A stretch of DNA of 64,000 nt from assembly GCA_947396885.1 (NCBI GenBank), contig OX377202.1:7998001-8062000 (forward strand). Direction: 5' to 3'. This DNA comes from Heligmosomoides polygyrus polygyrus. Its lineage: Eukaryota > Nematoda > Chromadorea > Rhabditida > Heligmosomidae. The notes under the pieces are model-generated. The model saw nothing but the letters and a program-made list of their open reading frames with translations, had not been told where the DNA came from and made no database searches. Positions within the stretch are counted from its first letter, which is position 1. Each line of letters starts with the position of its first letter. Positions 22,357 through 34,400 of the stretch are shown here, in pieces. The translations under genes and the position numbers were made by a program.

Positions 22357-23425
22357 TTAGGTTGACCGGAAACTTCTCAGCGTTTTGCGTTACTATTTTT
22401 CATTGCATTAATGCTACTTTCTGTACAGAATTTTTCGCTCTATCTGATGAGATAATTCATGTTCCAACGTTGTTTTATATTTCTGTTTTTGAAAAGTCAA
22501 TCCGCAGCTGGGACAGCTCGACAGATCAGTCGGGCGTGGAGGCAGTGGTGTTGGAGAAAACACTGTGCGCCAGTGGTTCAGTAAATTTTGCACCGGAGAT
22601 TTCCGCCTCGAAGATGACCACCGTAGCGGTCGACCCAGAGCAGTCCTGGACCACGAGTTGAAAGAACTGCTGGAAGCTGAACCATCCCAAAGAGTTCGTG
22701 TGATCGCGGAAGAGCCAGACCTTTGTTCTTCTCTATTTCTACGCAACAAAGTTGACCCATTTTTGGATCGAATCGTCACCTGTGATGAAAAATGGATTCT
22801 GTATGGTAACAGGAAATGTTCCGGACAGGGGTTTAACCCCGGCAAACCCCTAGGCATTTTCCAAAGACGGACCTCCTCCAAAAAGGTAAGGGCCACTGCG
22901 TGGTGGTCGGCGGCTGGTGTGGTCCATTACAACTTTTTTGGCACCAGGCCAAGCGATCACAGCAGAGTCCTACTGTAAAGAAATCGACGAAATGCACCGA
23001 AAATTGCGTCAACTTCAGCCAGCATTGGTCAACGGAAGAGGCCCGATTGTTTTCCACGATAACGCCCGGCCACAGGCTTCACAAATCACTGTTCAAAAAT
23101 TGAACGAATTGAGGGTTAAAGTTCCGCCTCACTCGCCACATTCTCCAGATCTCTCGCCAACCGACTACCACCTTTTCAAACACTTTCAGAACTTCCTCGC
23201 TGGTAAAACCTTCACCAATCAGGACCAAGCTAGCTAAGCTAGCTTTCCAGGATTTTGTCGAATCTCGGCCACATATTTTTTTCGCTGATAGAATAAGTCG
23301 ACCGCTGGCACATTGGCAAAAGTGTGCTGATTCGAACGGTGCTTATTTCGACTAAATCTGGTAAGGTTTGAGAAACAGTTCAAAGTGAAGCAGTCAAAAC
23401 ACTGAGAACTTTTCGGACAACCTAA
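22357..23425 (+). mobile_element. mariner transposon with decayed transposase, TA-flanked
   Basis: Terminal inverted repeats TTAGGTTGACCGGAAACTTC (left) and TTAGGTTGTCCGAAAAGTTC (right, rc) with TA on both sides define a 1069-bp element. The frame at 22565-22978 encodes the mariner N-terminus (WFSKFCTGDFRLEDDHRSGR). An apparent deletion of roughly 45 codons follows, then VTCDEKWILYGNRK with the first catalytic Asp. A second frame (22917-23237) has IVFHDNARPQAS and the D34D region HSPDLSPTDYHLFKHFQNFL. The sequence is of the Hsmar1/cecropia type, to which the hookworm bandit element has been likened. Transposase is not intact. Confidence 0.92.
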
Positions 23426-23427
23426 TA

Positions 23428-24215
23428 GTTGATCCGTGCGGTAAAGAAATTCTGGTCCAAATTTGGGTTAAAACTGAAAAGCTAACACGAATCGAACTCG
23501 GGTTTTTAACAGTACTAACTCCATGGGGAGAATACGCGCCCCGACTTCCTGTGTATGAGATACTACGCGATAATGTTTTGCCAATTTTGGGTCACCCAGT
23601 GGCCTGCAGCAAAATCGAACTTCACCTCTGTGCTCCTTGTAGTGTGCCATATATTATAGCACCATATGGGGTTTGCTGAGAATCGATGGGGTTAAGTTTA
23701 TCCCTTGTTGGAGCTATATGAACGAGCTGGTATCTATATCTGTACGTCTGCGCGTCTGCCTATCTACCGAGGCGAACGGCAACTTCCAGGCTTCCAGCTA
23801 GAGACCCTCCAGCACGGCAATAATAATTTTCCCTCAAGGTAAGTATAATATAGCTTTCTTTGATGTTTATTTTTTAAATTTCGTTAGCCCAAATAAGAGA
23901 ACATACTGTTTGAAATTTTATAAAAATTTTATTTTTTAAAGAAAAATTATGAATTAAATTCTGCTCTAAAGCGTAGTAAAGCAGCAATTATTTAGCAAAT
24001 CAAAAAAAGACCGCGCTATGCACTCAACTAGATTTTTATTCGTTTCATAAGGAAAATTCCTGTGGAGTAACATAGATGTAAGCAGTATAATAGGAACAGT
24101 TATAAACAGTTATAGTTATAACATTTCTTTCCTTGGTGTTTTTGTTTCTCCGTTCTTTGTAGGACCAGAGCTCAGTGTTAGATGGGGGTCAGTATGATCG
24201 CAATTTCTAAAATAA
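23428..24215. other. Non-coding between mariner and SINE
   Basis: At 23705-23830 CTATATCTGTACGTCTGCG and CAACTTCCAGGCTTCCAGC resemble 29098-29160, the continuation of the dispersed repeat begun at 22055. The remainder is AT-rich and featureless. Confidence 0.45.
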
Positions 24216-24224
24216 TCACCTCAA

Positions 24225-24513
24225 CGGAGTGCGTGTGGCGCAGTCGGAGGAGGCGCCAGCTGTCGCGTGCACCCGATACCAGATTCCTGGTTCGGATTTC
24301 CTCCCAGGCCAACCGAACCTTCCATTCCTCCGGGGTAGGCGAATTGGGACCAGACGTGTCTGGGAAGGATAAAGCGCTGCCTTGTTCATTGGCTGGCCAC
24401 CGAAAGTCATTGTATAGCCAAATACGCATTGAAATCGCCTCCACAACATCACATAGAAGTAGAATGCGTGGTACATCCCAAAGGGATTGAGTAACGCCGT
24501 CCTTTATCCTTTG
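24225..24513 (+). mobile_element. SINE-A, full-length copy with 9-bp TSD
   Basis: Flanks TCACCTCAA (24216-24224) and TCACCTTAA (24514-24522) differ at one base. Head GGAGTGCGTGTGGCGCAGTC, box B-like CCTGGTTCGGATTTCC, tail GTCCTTTATCCTTTG. Confidence 0.88.
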
Positions 24514-24580
24514 TCACCTTAAGGACCATCCGCGGCTGCTTTATTAGTGCATGTTATTCTAATTTTCCACAACTCCCAGT

Positions 24581-24770
24581 GGGTACTTATGAAGCAGAGG
24601 GCCCATGCCCATAGAACGTACCCTACCACACCTGTGCTAAATTTGGCCACGTCCTGGAGTTCCTTCCTTTGCCCAGTCTGTGCTTTCCTTAACGTCCGCG
24701 GAGGAGAACACAGAACCCAACCAAGAGCCTTTCTTTTTTTTGCCCGTGGGTTCTCTGCTTCATAAGTACT
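24581..24770. mobile_element. MITE with ~30-bp inverted ends (AAGTACTTATGAAGCAGAG family)
   Basis: GGGTACTTATGAAGCAGAGG on the left pairs with CTCTGCTTCATAAGTACTT on the right, 190 bp apart. No transposase and no second copy are seen in the window. Confidence 0.65.
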
Positions 24771-24878
24771 TGCTAATGTGCTGGTTCCACAATGGTGGTT
24801 GGCATACCCGTATCCCGAAGTTCCAGCATAGACCTATATACCCAATGGTATTAGGGAACCATATCCAACTGGTACGGA

Positions 24879-25081
24879 GGTACATGTCGCGTAGGTGAGC
24901 AGCATTGGTAGGTGGGAGTACGCCAGCCAATAGTAGTCAAACAGAGCACAGGCCGTACCCATGCCAGCCCATCAGTGTACCGATTGTACATGCCCTCACT
25001 GAATGGCGTGCCCATTCCATGCGGTCTAATTGGTTTAGGCGTTCCCGCCTACCAATGCTGCTCACCTACGAGACATATACC
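24879..25081. mobile_element. MITE with ~40-bp inverted ends (GGTAYATGTCGCG family), copy 1
   Basis: Left end AGGTACATGTCGCGTAGGTG with AGCAGCATTGGTAGG is mirrored at the right by CCTACCAATGCTGCT and CACCTACGAGACATATACC. The same structure, 197 bp long, recurs at 42720-42916, which makes a family certain. Confidence 0.8.
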
Positions 25082-25371
25082 AAATAAAAAAAATAAAAGA
25101 TCACTCATCTTCACATTGCTGTCTCAAGTAAGCAGCATGTAAACTACCAATCAAATAGAAATCGCCACGATCTAGTTGAATGCGAGCTCTCCTTTTACGT
25201 GCTTTACACCAATGTGATCGTTGCCTTAGTGCACTTTAAAATTAAATTTAATTCGTTAATTTTTATTAAAAATAAAATATTTCTAATAGCGTATTCGTTT
25301 ATTTTCAACACGAGAACGAAAAAAAAAACGTCGACGAAAGTTGCACTAAATTTTCCATAAAGAAAAAATTG
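25082..25371. other. AT-rich spacer before the nested SINE/LINE
   Basis: Nothing recognised except the target duplication AAGAAAAAATTG at 25360-25371. Confidence 0.45.
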
Positions 25372-28300
25372 TGGATAAAGGATAAAGGACGACGTTACTC
25401 AATCCCTTCTAGGGGCGCCACATTTTCTATTTCTACGGTGTATCGTGGAGGCGATTTCACAGGTTCGACTCCCGGCTCGGGCACGCCATGCCCTGCAAAA
25501 ATTGCAAAAATGGCAACGGTTCCAGCGTCAGGCCCAGGTTGACAGGCCGGCTGATGGAGAAACCTCGTCACAAAACCATGATCACAAGTCGCAATAGAAT
25601 CAGTGTCAAGGCTAGGACGTCACCCGGAAGTGGCGCACAGAACCCCCGCCCGAGTTCTGTGGTCAGTATGCGAGGGCTACCGAGGGCCGAACGACCTCGG
25701 CTAAAGAAGCTAGTTCGACTGGGGACTCTGAATGTGGGAACGCTGACCGGGAGATCTAGGGAAGTGGCTGACCTGATGAAGCGCAGAAGGATACAAGTCC
25801 TGTGTCTGCAGGAAACGCGATGGAAAGGGGCGAAAGCCAAGGAGATCGGAGAAGGGGTCAAGCTGTACTGCAACGGAGAGGACACCAAGAGGAACGGGGT
25901 AGGGATAGCTGTCGCGGAGTCCCTCAAGGATTCAGTAGCGGCTGTCCAAAGAATAAACGACCGCATCATGTCACTGCGGCTGGACACGAAGGAGGGTCAC
26001 TGGACCATCATGTCTGTCTACGCTCCGCAGACCGGATGCTCCGAGCACGACAAGGATGACTTCTACCTCTCGCTCGAGGAAGATATAAGGTCCGTACCAG
26101 AAGGCGACTACCTCTCCATAGCAGGGGACATGAACGAGCATGTGGGGAGTGGCAGAAGAGGAGTGGAAAGGGTTCATGGAGGAAAAGGGATCGGCCTGGT
26201 AAACCCGGATGGAGAACGAATTCTGGATCTGGCTATCGCCCACGACCTGGCTGTCTGTAGCACCTTCTTCGCGAAGAGGGAGAGCCAAAAGGTGACCTAT
26301 GCTAGCGGAGGAAGAAGAACTGAGGTCGACCACATCCTGGTTCGAAGGGCTGCCCTGAAAACAGTCCGGAATGTGAAGGTCATTCCGGGAGAAGACGTGG
26401 CATCACAGCATAGACCCTTGGTAGCCGACCTTAGCACACCTCTACCCACCAGGCCCAAAGTGAGGACGGAACCCAGGATCCGATGGTGGAGACTGCGGGG
26501 TTCAGAGCGGAACGAGCTACGAAGGGCAGTGCTCGAAGCAGGTCTTCCAGATCCAGCTGGTCCCGTGAATGAGACCTGGAGGAGGGTAGCCGAAACAATC
26601 CTGAGATGTGCCAAGGAAACCCTGGGAGAAACAAAGGGAGGAACCAGAGGGAATAAATCGGCATGGTTCTGGAACGAAGAGGTGCAGGCTGCGGTGAAGA
26701 GGAAGAAGGAGGCCTACAAGCTGTGGCAAAAGACGAGGGCACCCGAGCATCTCACAGCCTACAGGAAGCTGAAGAGGCTGGCAAAAACAGCTGTAGCGAA
26801 GGCAAAGAACGCGGAAATGGATGCCCGTACGAGAAACTAGACGGGCCAGAGGGAGAGAAGTTCGCCATCCGCCTGGCCAAGGCGCGTCATAGAGCTAGCC
26901 TCGACATTCGAGTAGTGAAGACTGTGAAGAGTGCTGACGGTAGAGTGTTACGGAAGCCGGTCGAGGTCAGAGAGAGATGGGAGGAGTACTTCAAGGAACT
27001 CCTGAACGAGGAGTTCCCTCGTCGGGAGGCCGAGGAAGAACAGCCAACGGAAGGAACCATCCCACCCTGGACGCAAGAAGAGGTTCGCAAGGCCATACGG
27101 AAGATGAAACTCGGAAAGGCAGCAGGGCCTGACGGTGTGCCAGTAGAGGCTTGGAAGGTGCTCGGGGACCTCGGAATCAACTGGCTGACGCAGTTCCTCA
27201 ACAGAATCACGAAAGAAGGTAAGATGCCGGATGACTGGAGGAACAGCACCATAGTCCCCATCTTCAAGCAGAAGGGAGACGCTTCCGAATGCTCCAGCTA
27301 TCGAGGGATCAAACTGATCTCACACACGATGAAGATCTACGAACGACTGGTCGACTCAAGGCTGAGGGAGATGGTACCCATCTCCCAGGTGCAGTGGGGC
27401 TTCATGCCTGAGAGGTCCACCACAGACGCCATCTTCATCGCTCGTCAGGTGATGGAGAAATATCGAGAGAAACGAAAACCCTGCTACCTGGCATTCCTGG
27501 ATCTGGAGAAGGCCTACGACAGGCTAGCTCGGACCGTAATCTGGAATGCCCTTCGAGGGAGGGGTGTCCCGGAACGTCTGATCACGGTCATAAGGGACAT
27601 GTACGAGGGCTCGAAAGCGGCGATACGAACTCCACACGGGGTGACAAGGAAAGTGGACATCACAGTGGGGGTACACCAAGGGTCGGCTCTGAGCCCGTTC
27701 CTCTTCCTGCTGACGCTTGACTCTATAGTGAACCACCTTGAGAAAGGCCCTCTCAGAACGATCCTCTACGCGGACGACCTCGCCCTAGTAGCCGACAACC
27801 AGGAGGAGCTGGAGGAGAAGGTGCAGCTGTGGCAGAGAGCCCTTGCGGACAACGGCCTACGGCTGAACGTGAAGAAGACGAAGTTCATCAGCTCTGAGCA
27901 CTGCGCTGGATCGATCCTAGACTGCCAAGGGGAAACGATCGAGAAGGTGGAAGAATTCCGCTACCTCGGAAGTGATCTATCCGAGGAAGGAAGTGTGGAC
28001 CAGACGGTCAGGGGACAGATAAACGCAGCCTGGCTCAAGTGGAGGGAGTCCACAGGGATCCTCTGCGACCGTAGATGCTCCAGGACGCTCAAAGGCAAGC
28101 TCTATAGAACAGTTGTAAGACCTGCCCTCCTCTACGGCAGTGAATGCTGGGCCCTGGGTAAGGCGCAGGAGCGGCAACTGCACGCGGCAGAGATGAGGAT
28201 GCTGAGGTGGGCATGTGGATGGACCCGTCGGGACAGGGTGCGAAACGAGGGTGTTAGGGCAGTGATGAAGACTGCCCCGATCCAGCTGAAGATGAGAGAG

Positions 28301-28776
28301 CAGCGCCTGAGGTGGTATGGACACGTCCTCAGAAGACCAGAGGATCACCCCACAAGGTTGGCCCTAGATTACGAGGCACCCGGAAAGCGTCCGAGAGGAG
28401 CCCCAAGGAAAAGGTGGAAGGACGTCATCAAGAGAGATCTCGGCGAAGTCGGCGCCACGGCAGATGACGCCCTTGATAGGATGAGGTGGCGACAGATCAC
28501 AAAAACAGCGGACCCTGCGACTGCGCGGGACTAAACGCTCAGGAGAAGAAGAGAAGATCGTGGAGGCGATTTGAATGCGTATTTGGCCACTTGCGGTGGC
28601 CAGCCGATGAACAAGTCAGCGCTTAATCGTTCCCAGACAAATCTGGTACCAATTTACCGACCCCGGGGCGCCAAGGGATGGAAGGCTTGATTGGTCTTGT
28701 TGGGAAATCCGAACCAGGAACCTGGTATCGGGTGCACGCGACAGCCGGTACCTCCTCCGACTGCGCTACACGCGCT
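25372..28776 (-). mobile_element. SINE-A copy split by a LINE, 12-bp TSD
   Basis: SINE parts are 25372-25457 (tail side) and 28573-28776 (head side). Together they measure exactly 290 bp, the length of the other complete copies. The outer duplication AAGAAAAAATTG is at 25360-25371 and 28777-28788. The sequence is interrupted at ATCGTGGAGGCGATTT, which is duplicated by the LINE. Confidence 0.93.
25458..28556 (+). mobile_element. Near-complete RTE-type LINE (APE endonuclease + reverse transcriptase)
   Basis: 3099 bp bounded by the 16-bp duplication ATCGTGGAGGCGATTT (25442-25457 and 28557-28572). The first frame (25488-26840, 450 codons) holds the APE-type endonuclease from about residue 80: RLGTLNVGTLTGR, LCLQETRWKG, SIAGDMNEHVG, TEVDHILVRR and SQHRPLVADL. 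The second (to stop 28534) holds the RT: GPDGVPVEAWKVL, AFLDLEKAYDRL, VHQGSALSPFLF, the catalytic ILYADDLALVA near 27763 and a C-terminal RRPEDHPTRLALDYEAPGKR. The two lie in different frames; the natural join is near 26825, where one base appears to be missing, so this copy is dead by a single frameshift. The 3' UTR is very short, ending GAAGAAGAGAAG. The element starts with a tRNA T-arm-like sequence. Confidence 0.95.
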
Positions 28777-29806
28777 AAGAAAAAATTGCTCTATTTAATT
28801 ACGTTGGAGAGTATCCAACTCGATCTGAAAACGCTCGTTTTCATTTGAAAGATGTTTCAGTTTGATTTCAAAAGCGTCAACCCTGCTTAGAGAAGTGTCA
28901 AATTTTATTTAAAAAGGGTCCATTTTGCTTTGAAATGTGCCCAGGTTCACGTGAAAGCGATTTAACAAGTGATATGGCGCTTACTGTTGGACACAGATCT
29001 TCCATGAAGCTATTGTCAATCGCCTTTGTTTGCCTTTCGCAGGAGCGGCGAATTTAATGGTCGTTTCACACTATTTAGAGGGTGTATGAAAGAGCTAGCG
29101 TCTATCTGTACGCCTATCACACGTACCAAGGCAAGTTCCAGCCTCCGAGCGGGCTTCCGACTTCCACCGGGACAGTCGATATCTTTTTTGAGGGTTGTCT
29201 TTTTTGGACATATGACCGGTGGATGTACAGTGCTTTTCAAAAGCACGTGTCCACCCTAGAATTTGACCATATCTTGTTTCGCGTTCATTTCTGCAGGTCC
29301 GCATCAGCTCCACTAGATTCCGCGTAATCGAAAATAGGTAACCACTCTCTTTCAGGAATTTTTCATTTCAATTGGGAATCAGACCAACCTTTTTGAAGAA
29401 AATTGGTTGAAAATTGGTGTTTCAAAAGTATGCATCCACTTGTGAAAAACAAACTTTTTACTACTCTATCAGACCATCATTATTTCTTATAACATCACAC
29501 ATCCTATTATTCGTGCTACTGACAAGGTTCTGGATGATTTTGTCTTTGCTGATGCCCCATGTAATTAAAATCGTCACCACATCATTGAACATTGAAAAAT
29601 CAATAATACCGATCGATCTTGATCGATAGCTTCCACCTGGCGCGAATTTCATCCATCGTCTCTTCCACTATGATGGACTAAATCGAAAGAAATTCTTTAT
29701 CATCGGCCAAAAATCCATAGTATCGATCGATGTTGGCTTAGTGATCGAAGCTTTTCGCATGCTGCGAAGTTATCCGACGCACTTATCCGACGTGATCCGT
29801 CTTCTA
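28777..29806. other. Non-coding; ~20-bp repeat units and dispersed repeat
   Basis: 28820-28970 contains degenerate units such as AAGCGTCAACCCTGCTTAGA, GTGTCAAATTTTATTTAAAA and GGGTCCATTTTGCTTTGAAA. 28972-29190 is a second copy of the repeat seen at 22055-22170 and 23705-23830. The rest is AT-rich and has no gene. Confidence 0.5.
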
Positions 29807-30704
29807 CCAGGCTGTCCAATAATTCTTGTCCGAAAATTTCACCATTTTTAATTTTTTTCAACTTTGTTGAAAAACAAGTCTAATCAACAATATAATCACC
29901 ACAGTTATCCACAACAGTGGCCCATTGATTGGGCAGGTCGCCGATGCCCTTCGCCCATAACTCCGGAGGCTGCGACTCGAAGAAGTCCGCGATGTCGGAT
30001 TTGAGGTTGTCGTAGTTGGTGAATTTTCTTCCGGCCAAATGGTGCTTCAGGTGGTGGAACAACTGGTAGTCGGAGGGGCGAGGTCCGGGGAATACGGCGG
30101 ATGGGCAACCGTCTCCCAGCCGAGCGTCGCCAACTTCTGCTGGGTCTCCTTCGCCATGTGGGGGCGCGCGATGTCGTGCAGCAGGTGGACCGAGGCCCGT
30201 CGGGGACGCTTTTCTCGGATGGCGGCGGCCAGTTTCTCGAGCTGATCGGTGTAGATGGAGGCGGTGACCGTCCTGCCTTGCGGGAGCAGCTTGAAGTACA
30301 GCATGCCGTTGGCGTCCCACCAGCAGCAGAGCATGATCTTTAGCGGGTGTTCCCTGTCCTCGAGGCTCGTGTCGCCGCTCTCGAAACGAATGAACCAGCG
30401 CCTGACTGTGCGTTGGGACACTGCATCCTCCTTGCACGCTCTGCAGATGTTGGCGACCGCGGTGCCCGTGTCGTTGCCCAGAAGCCACTCGTACGTAAAA
30501 CACGAACGTACGAGTACGAATTCGACCTTGGTCCATTTTAGCTTGTACTGGTAGCTAGACGCGGCGACTGCGCCTTATATACCCCTAGCGTGCAACTCTG
30601 GAGAACCTTCTAGAAGGTTTTTATACTTGCCTGATATTATAACACTTCTAAGGAAAATTATCGAATTTTGAAAATTTTCGGACAGGACTTATTGGACAGC
30701 CTGG
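29807..30704 (-). mobile_element. mariner transposon, second family, internally deleted
   Basis: Inverted ends CCAGGCTGTCCAATAATTCT and CCAGGCTGTCCAATAAGTCC, each next to TA, bound 898 bp. Minus-strand frames give a helix-turn-helix region (RTVRRWFIRFESGDTSLEDR). After a deletion it continues with CCWWDANGMLYFKLL, LLHDIARPHMAKETQQKLAT and the D34D end [12 protein letters not shown]. Another frame carries the C-terminus YQLFHHLKHHLAGRKF. At least one frameshift is present and the region between the HTH and the catalytic core is missing. Confidence 0.9.
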
Positions 30705-30900
30705 TAGATCCAGACGCACGCAGGACGACATCTGCAAAACGTCCTCTGAATCGTTATCACGTGGCAGATCACAGAATGTCTTCGGAATCCCGCGTCGGAC
30801 ATCTGTTACACGTCCTCTGGATCCGATGCACTCGGACACGTCCTCTGGATCCGGTACACTGTCATACATATCTCTTCGGAATCCCGACGAACGTCAGACG
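30705..30900. repeat. Degenerate ~30-bp tandem repeat
   Basis: ACGTCCTCTGGATCCG- and TCGGAATCCCG-type blocks recur at irregular 25-60 bp spacing (near 30738, 30790, 30810, 30839 and 30880). TATCCGACGTGATCCGTC just left of the mariner (near 29783) may be the same array, so the mariner probably inserted into it. Confidence 0.5.
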
Positions 30901-31483
30901 AATCTGGGTGTTTTCCGCTGATTTCGGCCAATTTCTTCTTCACTAATCTCCGACAAGGCGTCGTTCGATAGCTCCTAGTGAGCTCTTGCAAGTATTAATT
31001 ATGGCTACTAATTGGTATTTTTTAACATTTAACTGATTTTTAGTGGCAATAATGCGACACAGACTTTCTCGGTCTCTGCCGGTTATCTTAAGAGTCAGAG
31101 TTTACGAGTAGCTCTCACAGTTTAGCCTTTTCTGCCAAGCGTTTGTTTACGTTAGCTTTATGATAAAGGTTTTGGGCTTGAAGATACTTTGTAAGATGGT
31201 TTTGGAGCTGTTCGAACCTGCAAACCACCATCACCACTCCGAATTTTACCTCTCCGCTTCATAATTCCTTTTTTATTTCACATCTCTTACAGTGGCTGAT
31301 CTGTGGTGATCATTCTATCTAACTATCATTCTATCTTTGACGCAGCTGTGCAGCATCTATCCCTCAGAGAAACTTTGTAAAAATAAAACAGAATTTATTC
31401 GTGAGAACTTGCTACAGCACTGATGCGCTTACTATGAAACCAAATTATTTACGTAAGGTTATAAATAACTTCTGTGCAAATAT
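30901..31483. other. Downstream region of SCP-2
   Basis: No gene or repeat is recognised apart from the SCP-2 poly(A) signal. Confidence 0.4.
31394..31399 (-). promoter_or_regulatory. Possible polyadenylation signal AATAAA of SCP-2
   Basis: AATAAA on the minus strand about 85 nt beyond the SCP-2 stop; the first canonical hexamer found downstream. Confidence 0.45.
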
Positions 31484-34400
31484 CTAAATGGGTTCGTCGA
31501 GAAGGAACTGGTGAATGGCGTAGAACATCTCAGGTGCTTTCCATTGTGCAGCCAGATGGCCAGCGCCCTTCACTGAAACACTCATTTGAGTTTTCTAGCA
31601 GGACCCTCAGTCGTGCCTTTCATTTCTATAACGCTTACCCGTCATAAAGGTGAGACCCTTATAAACGGTTCTAAATCCTGCTATCTGGAGATCGTACGTC
31701 CACGGTGTTTTGTCAACCATCCGCTGAAAGGCATAGGGTTAGGCATTTAGAAAAAATCAGCCTGTAGAGTTGCTAAGCTCTTCACGAGGTTGGTAAATGG
31801 CTTTATTGGTGGCTAACGTTTCGGCTGGATCCCCTTCTTCAGAGCCTGAAAGGGTCAAGTCAATTAGGAGTTACCCTACCAAACATCTCTTCAACCTTAC
31901 AAAATTCAATGTCAAATTTTTGGAAGCCTGAACAAAGGGAGAGTCCAAGTACCTTACCTCACCACAGCCCACTGAAGGACCAGAGGAAGCCGCAGAGGGT
32001 AGAGCAGTGGTACGGGACAGCACCTACCCCACGTTAGAATGCGAGAGTGAGGTAGGGCTTGAGCTCGCGCGTTATATACAGGCATTCCCCTTCCGGTTGA
32101 CCTTGGGACGCCTGAAAAAGATCCAGAACGCCTCAGGGGCTTTACGCGCCGACGTTTGAACCTCGTGTCCCAGAATCCTCACCTCAACTCCAAAATCCTC
32201 CCCTCCATGAGAATTGATCCTGTGGTAGCCTAGGACAGTGGTAGCCCTAAGCTTCTCCTTGTCATCCAGATGCTCCTTTATCCTCACGTGCAGAGGACGG
32301 CCAGTTTCGCCGATGTACTCCTCGTCACAAGCTTGGCAGGAGATCAGGTAGACTACACCCGATACGGTGCAGTCACCTTTCTTTCCCCCTGGGCAAACCA
32401 CACAATTGGGGTCCCACAAGTGCGGTCATATGGTCGATTGCGGACAAACTTGGTCTTAAGGTTGTCAGGTGGAAGATCAATGACCGCAACCAAATTTTCT
32501 AGCCCAGATCTCCTCAGACACTTCCGCATAGAAGTGCTCACTTTATCGGAGACGAACGGCACCAGAAATGGAATTTTCGTAGTTGGGGTAGTGCCGTTTT
32601 CCTGAACCGCCCTCCCCCTGGGTCTGAATGAGGGTTTACGGAGAGAGTAACCGTTGAGAACGGCTATCTCTCGAGCCACCTCCAGGGATTCCTTCCGCTC
32701 ACCTCCTCCTGTACACACACTAACTGCCGTTCGGAACATGTTCCTTACTACCGCTTCCTTTGTCCGATGTGGGTGTGCCGATCGACTATGGACAATTACC
32801 TCAAAGCACTTGTCCATTTCATGTTGCGTGGTTCAGACGATGAAGCAGTCATCCACATATCGGCAGTATAACAAAGGAAGCCGTGACACCACCGGTGCCT
32901 CGATCTTTGACATGAAGGCAACGGCCAGTGTGGGTGCTAGTCGTTGTCCTATAGCCAATCCCCTTATCTGCGCAAAATACCTCCCAGACCACCTGAAGAT
33001 ATTGCACGATAGACACTCTTTAAGAAGTGTCATCAACTGGCTTATGGAGAAACCAAAAATGTTATTTGCTACTTGGTGTTGATTCAGGAGCTCGAAGATG
33101 GCTTCCATAGCGGAATCGTTTGACACATTGTTGTATAACGCCGCAACATCCACGACTCCATGACGCAGGTGGCGCTAAGCCGCGTCCTCCGGAGGGATTC
33201 GAGGAACATATTGGTGTTGCGAAGGTGAGCTGGAATGAATTTTACCAGCTGGCCTAGAACAGAGTTGAGAAGCCACCCGATTTTGTCCGTTGGACCATCC
33301 ACACAGCTAACGATGGGTCTGGCCTTGATGGCAGCAGGGTTGACTGACGCCAAGTTGTCGTCTAGTGAAAATTTGTGGGTCTGAATAAGTAAATATAAGA
33401 CCGGACAACTAGGACACTCAGACTTTAGGCGGTTTATCATGTCTGGTTCCCATCACGCTAGCTTTGCCTCCTTGATCCACGTCTTGTAAAGTCTACGGTA
33501 CTGCGCTTGAAATTCCTTTACAGAGGACGTGCGGTATAGAGATGTGTCTTCAAGGTGGCACTCGGTAATGGCCCTATTCAGGTGGCTTGGTATTACAACA
33601 AATTCCCCACCCTTGTCACTTATGGAGAGTCTTACGGCTTTGGACTTGACAAGGTCACGGACCTCTCTGATGCCCATGATCTGCGATCTAGAGAGGTTGG
33701 ATTGTATGCGTTATTTAGAAAGACTTTTTTCGCTTTTAGGAAACCACTTTTTAAATTTTTATATTCTACAGAGGAACACGATGATTTAAACACGTGCTCA
33801 GTAAAGCACTGAATTCAGAGGGTGGTAGATTCTTCGAGCAAAGATAGGATAAGATTGGCTTGTTGCAGATTGCAGGAATTTTATGCAACTTAATATGATG
33901 TTATCTAGGTGAAATTGCAGAGCCATACCTATGAAGAGCTGGTGGTACGATAGTACTTTCTGGCGTTTTAGTTGATGTAACTTTTCCTTCTTCTTCTCCT
34001 TTTGTACCGCTAGTCTAACAATAAGGTATACTCCGCAGACAGGTGGGAATCGTGCCAAGACTCTACACCGCAGACGGTCACACTCAAGTTGCAGAGACAG
34101 TCTGCAGCGGATGTGTGGCGGGAGAGTAGTAGAGTACGGATTCGAAATAATCAGCCATCATCTCAACTTTGGCATGGTCTGAGTAAGCTATAACCTTACA
34201 GACATTCCAGAGAGTGCAAACACCGTCATAGCACTTGAGCCTTACTGATATCATCTTGTAAAATGCGGATTTCTTACCTGAATTCATGACTATTTTTTTC
34301 GACTGGGAAATTATATTTGTCAAGTTTCCTGCAAAAGCGATTTCTGAGCACTTCATAATTGGTCCAATCCGTCGCAGGCTGAGATACAACAGCTTTGTCC

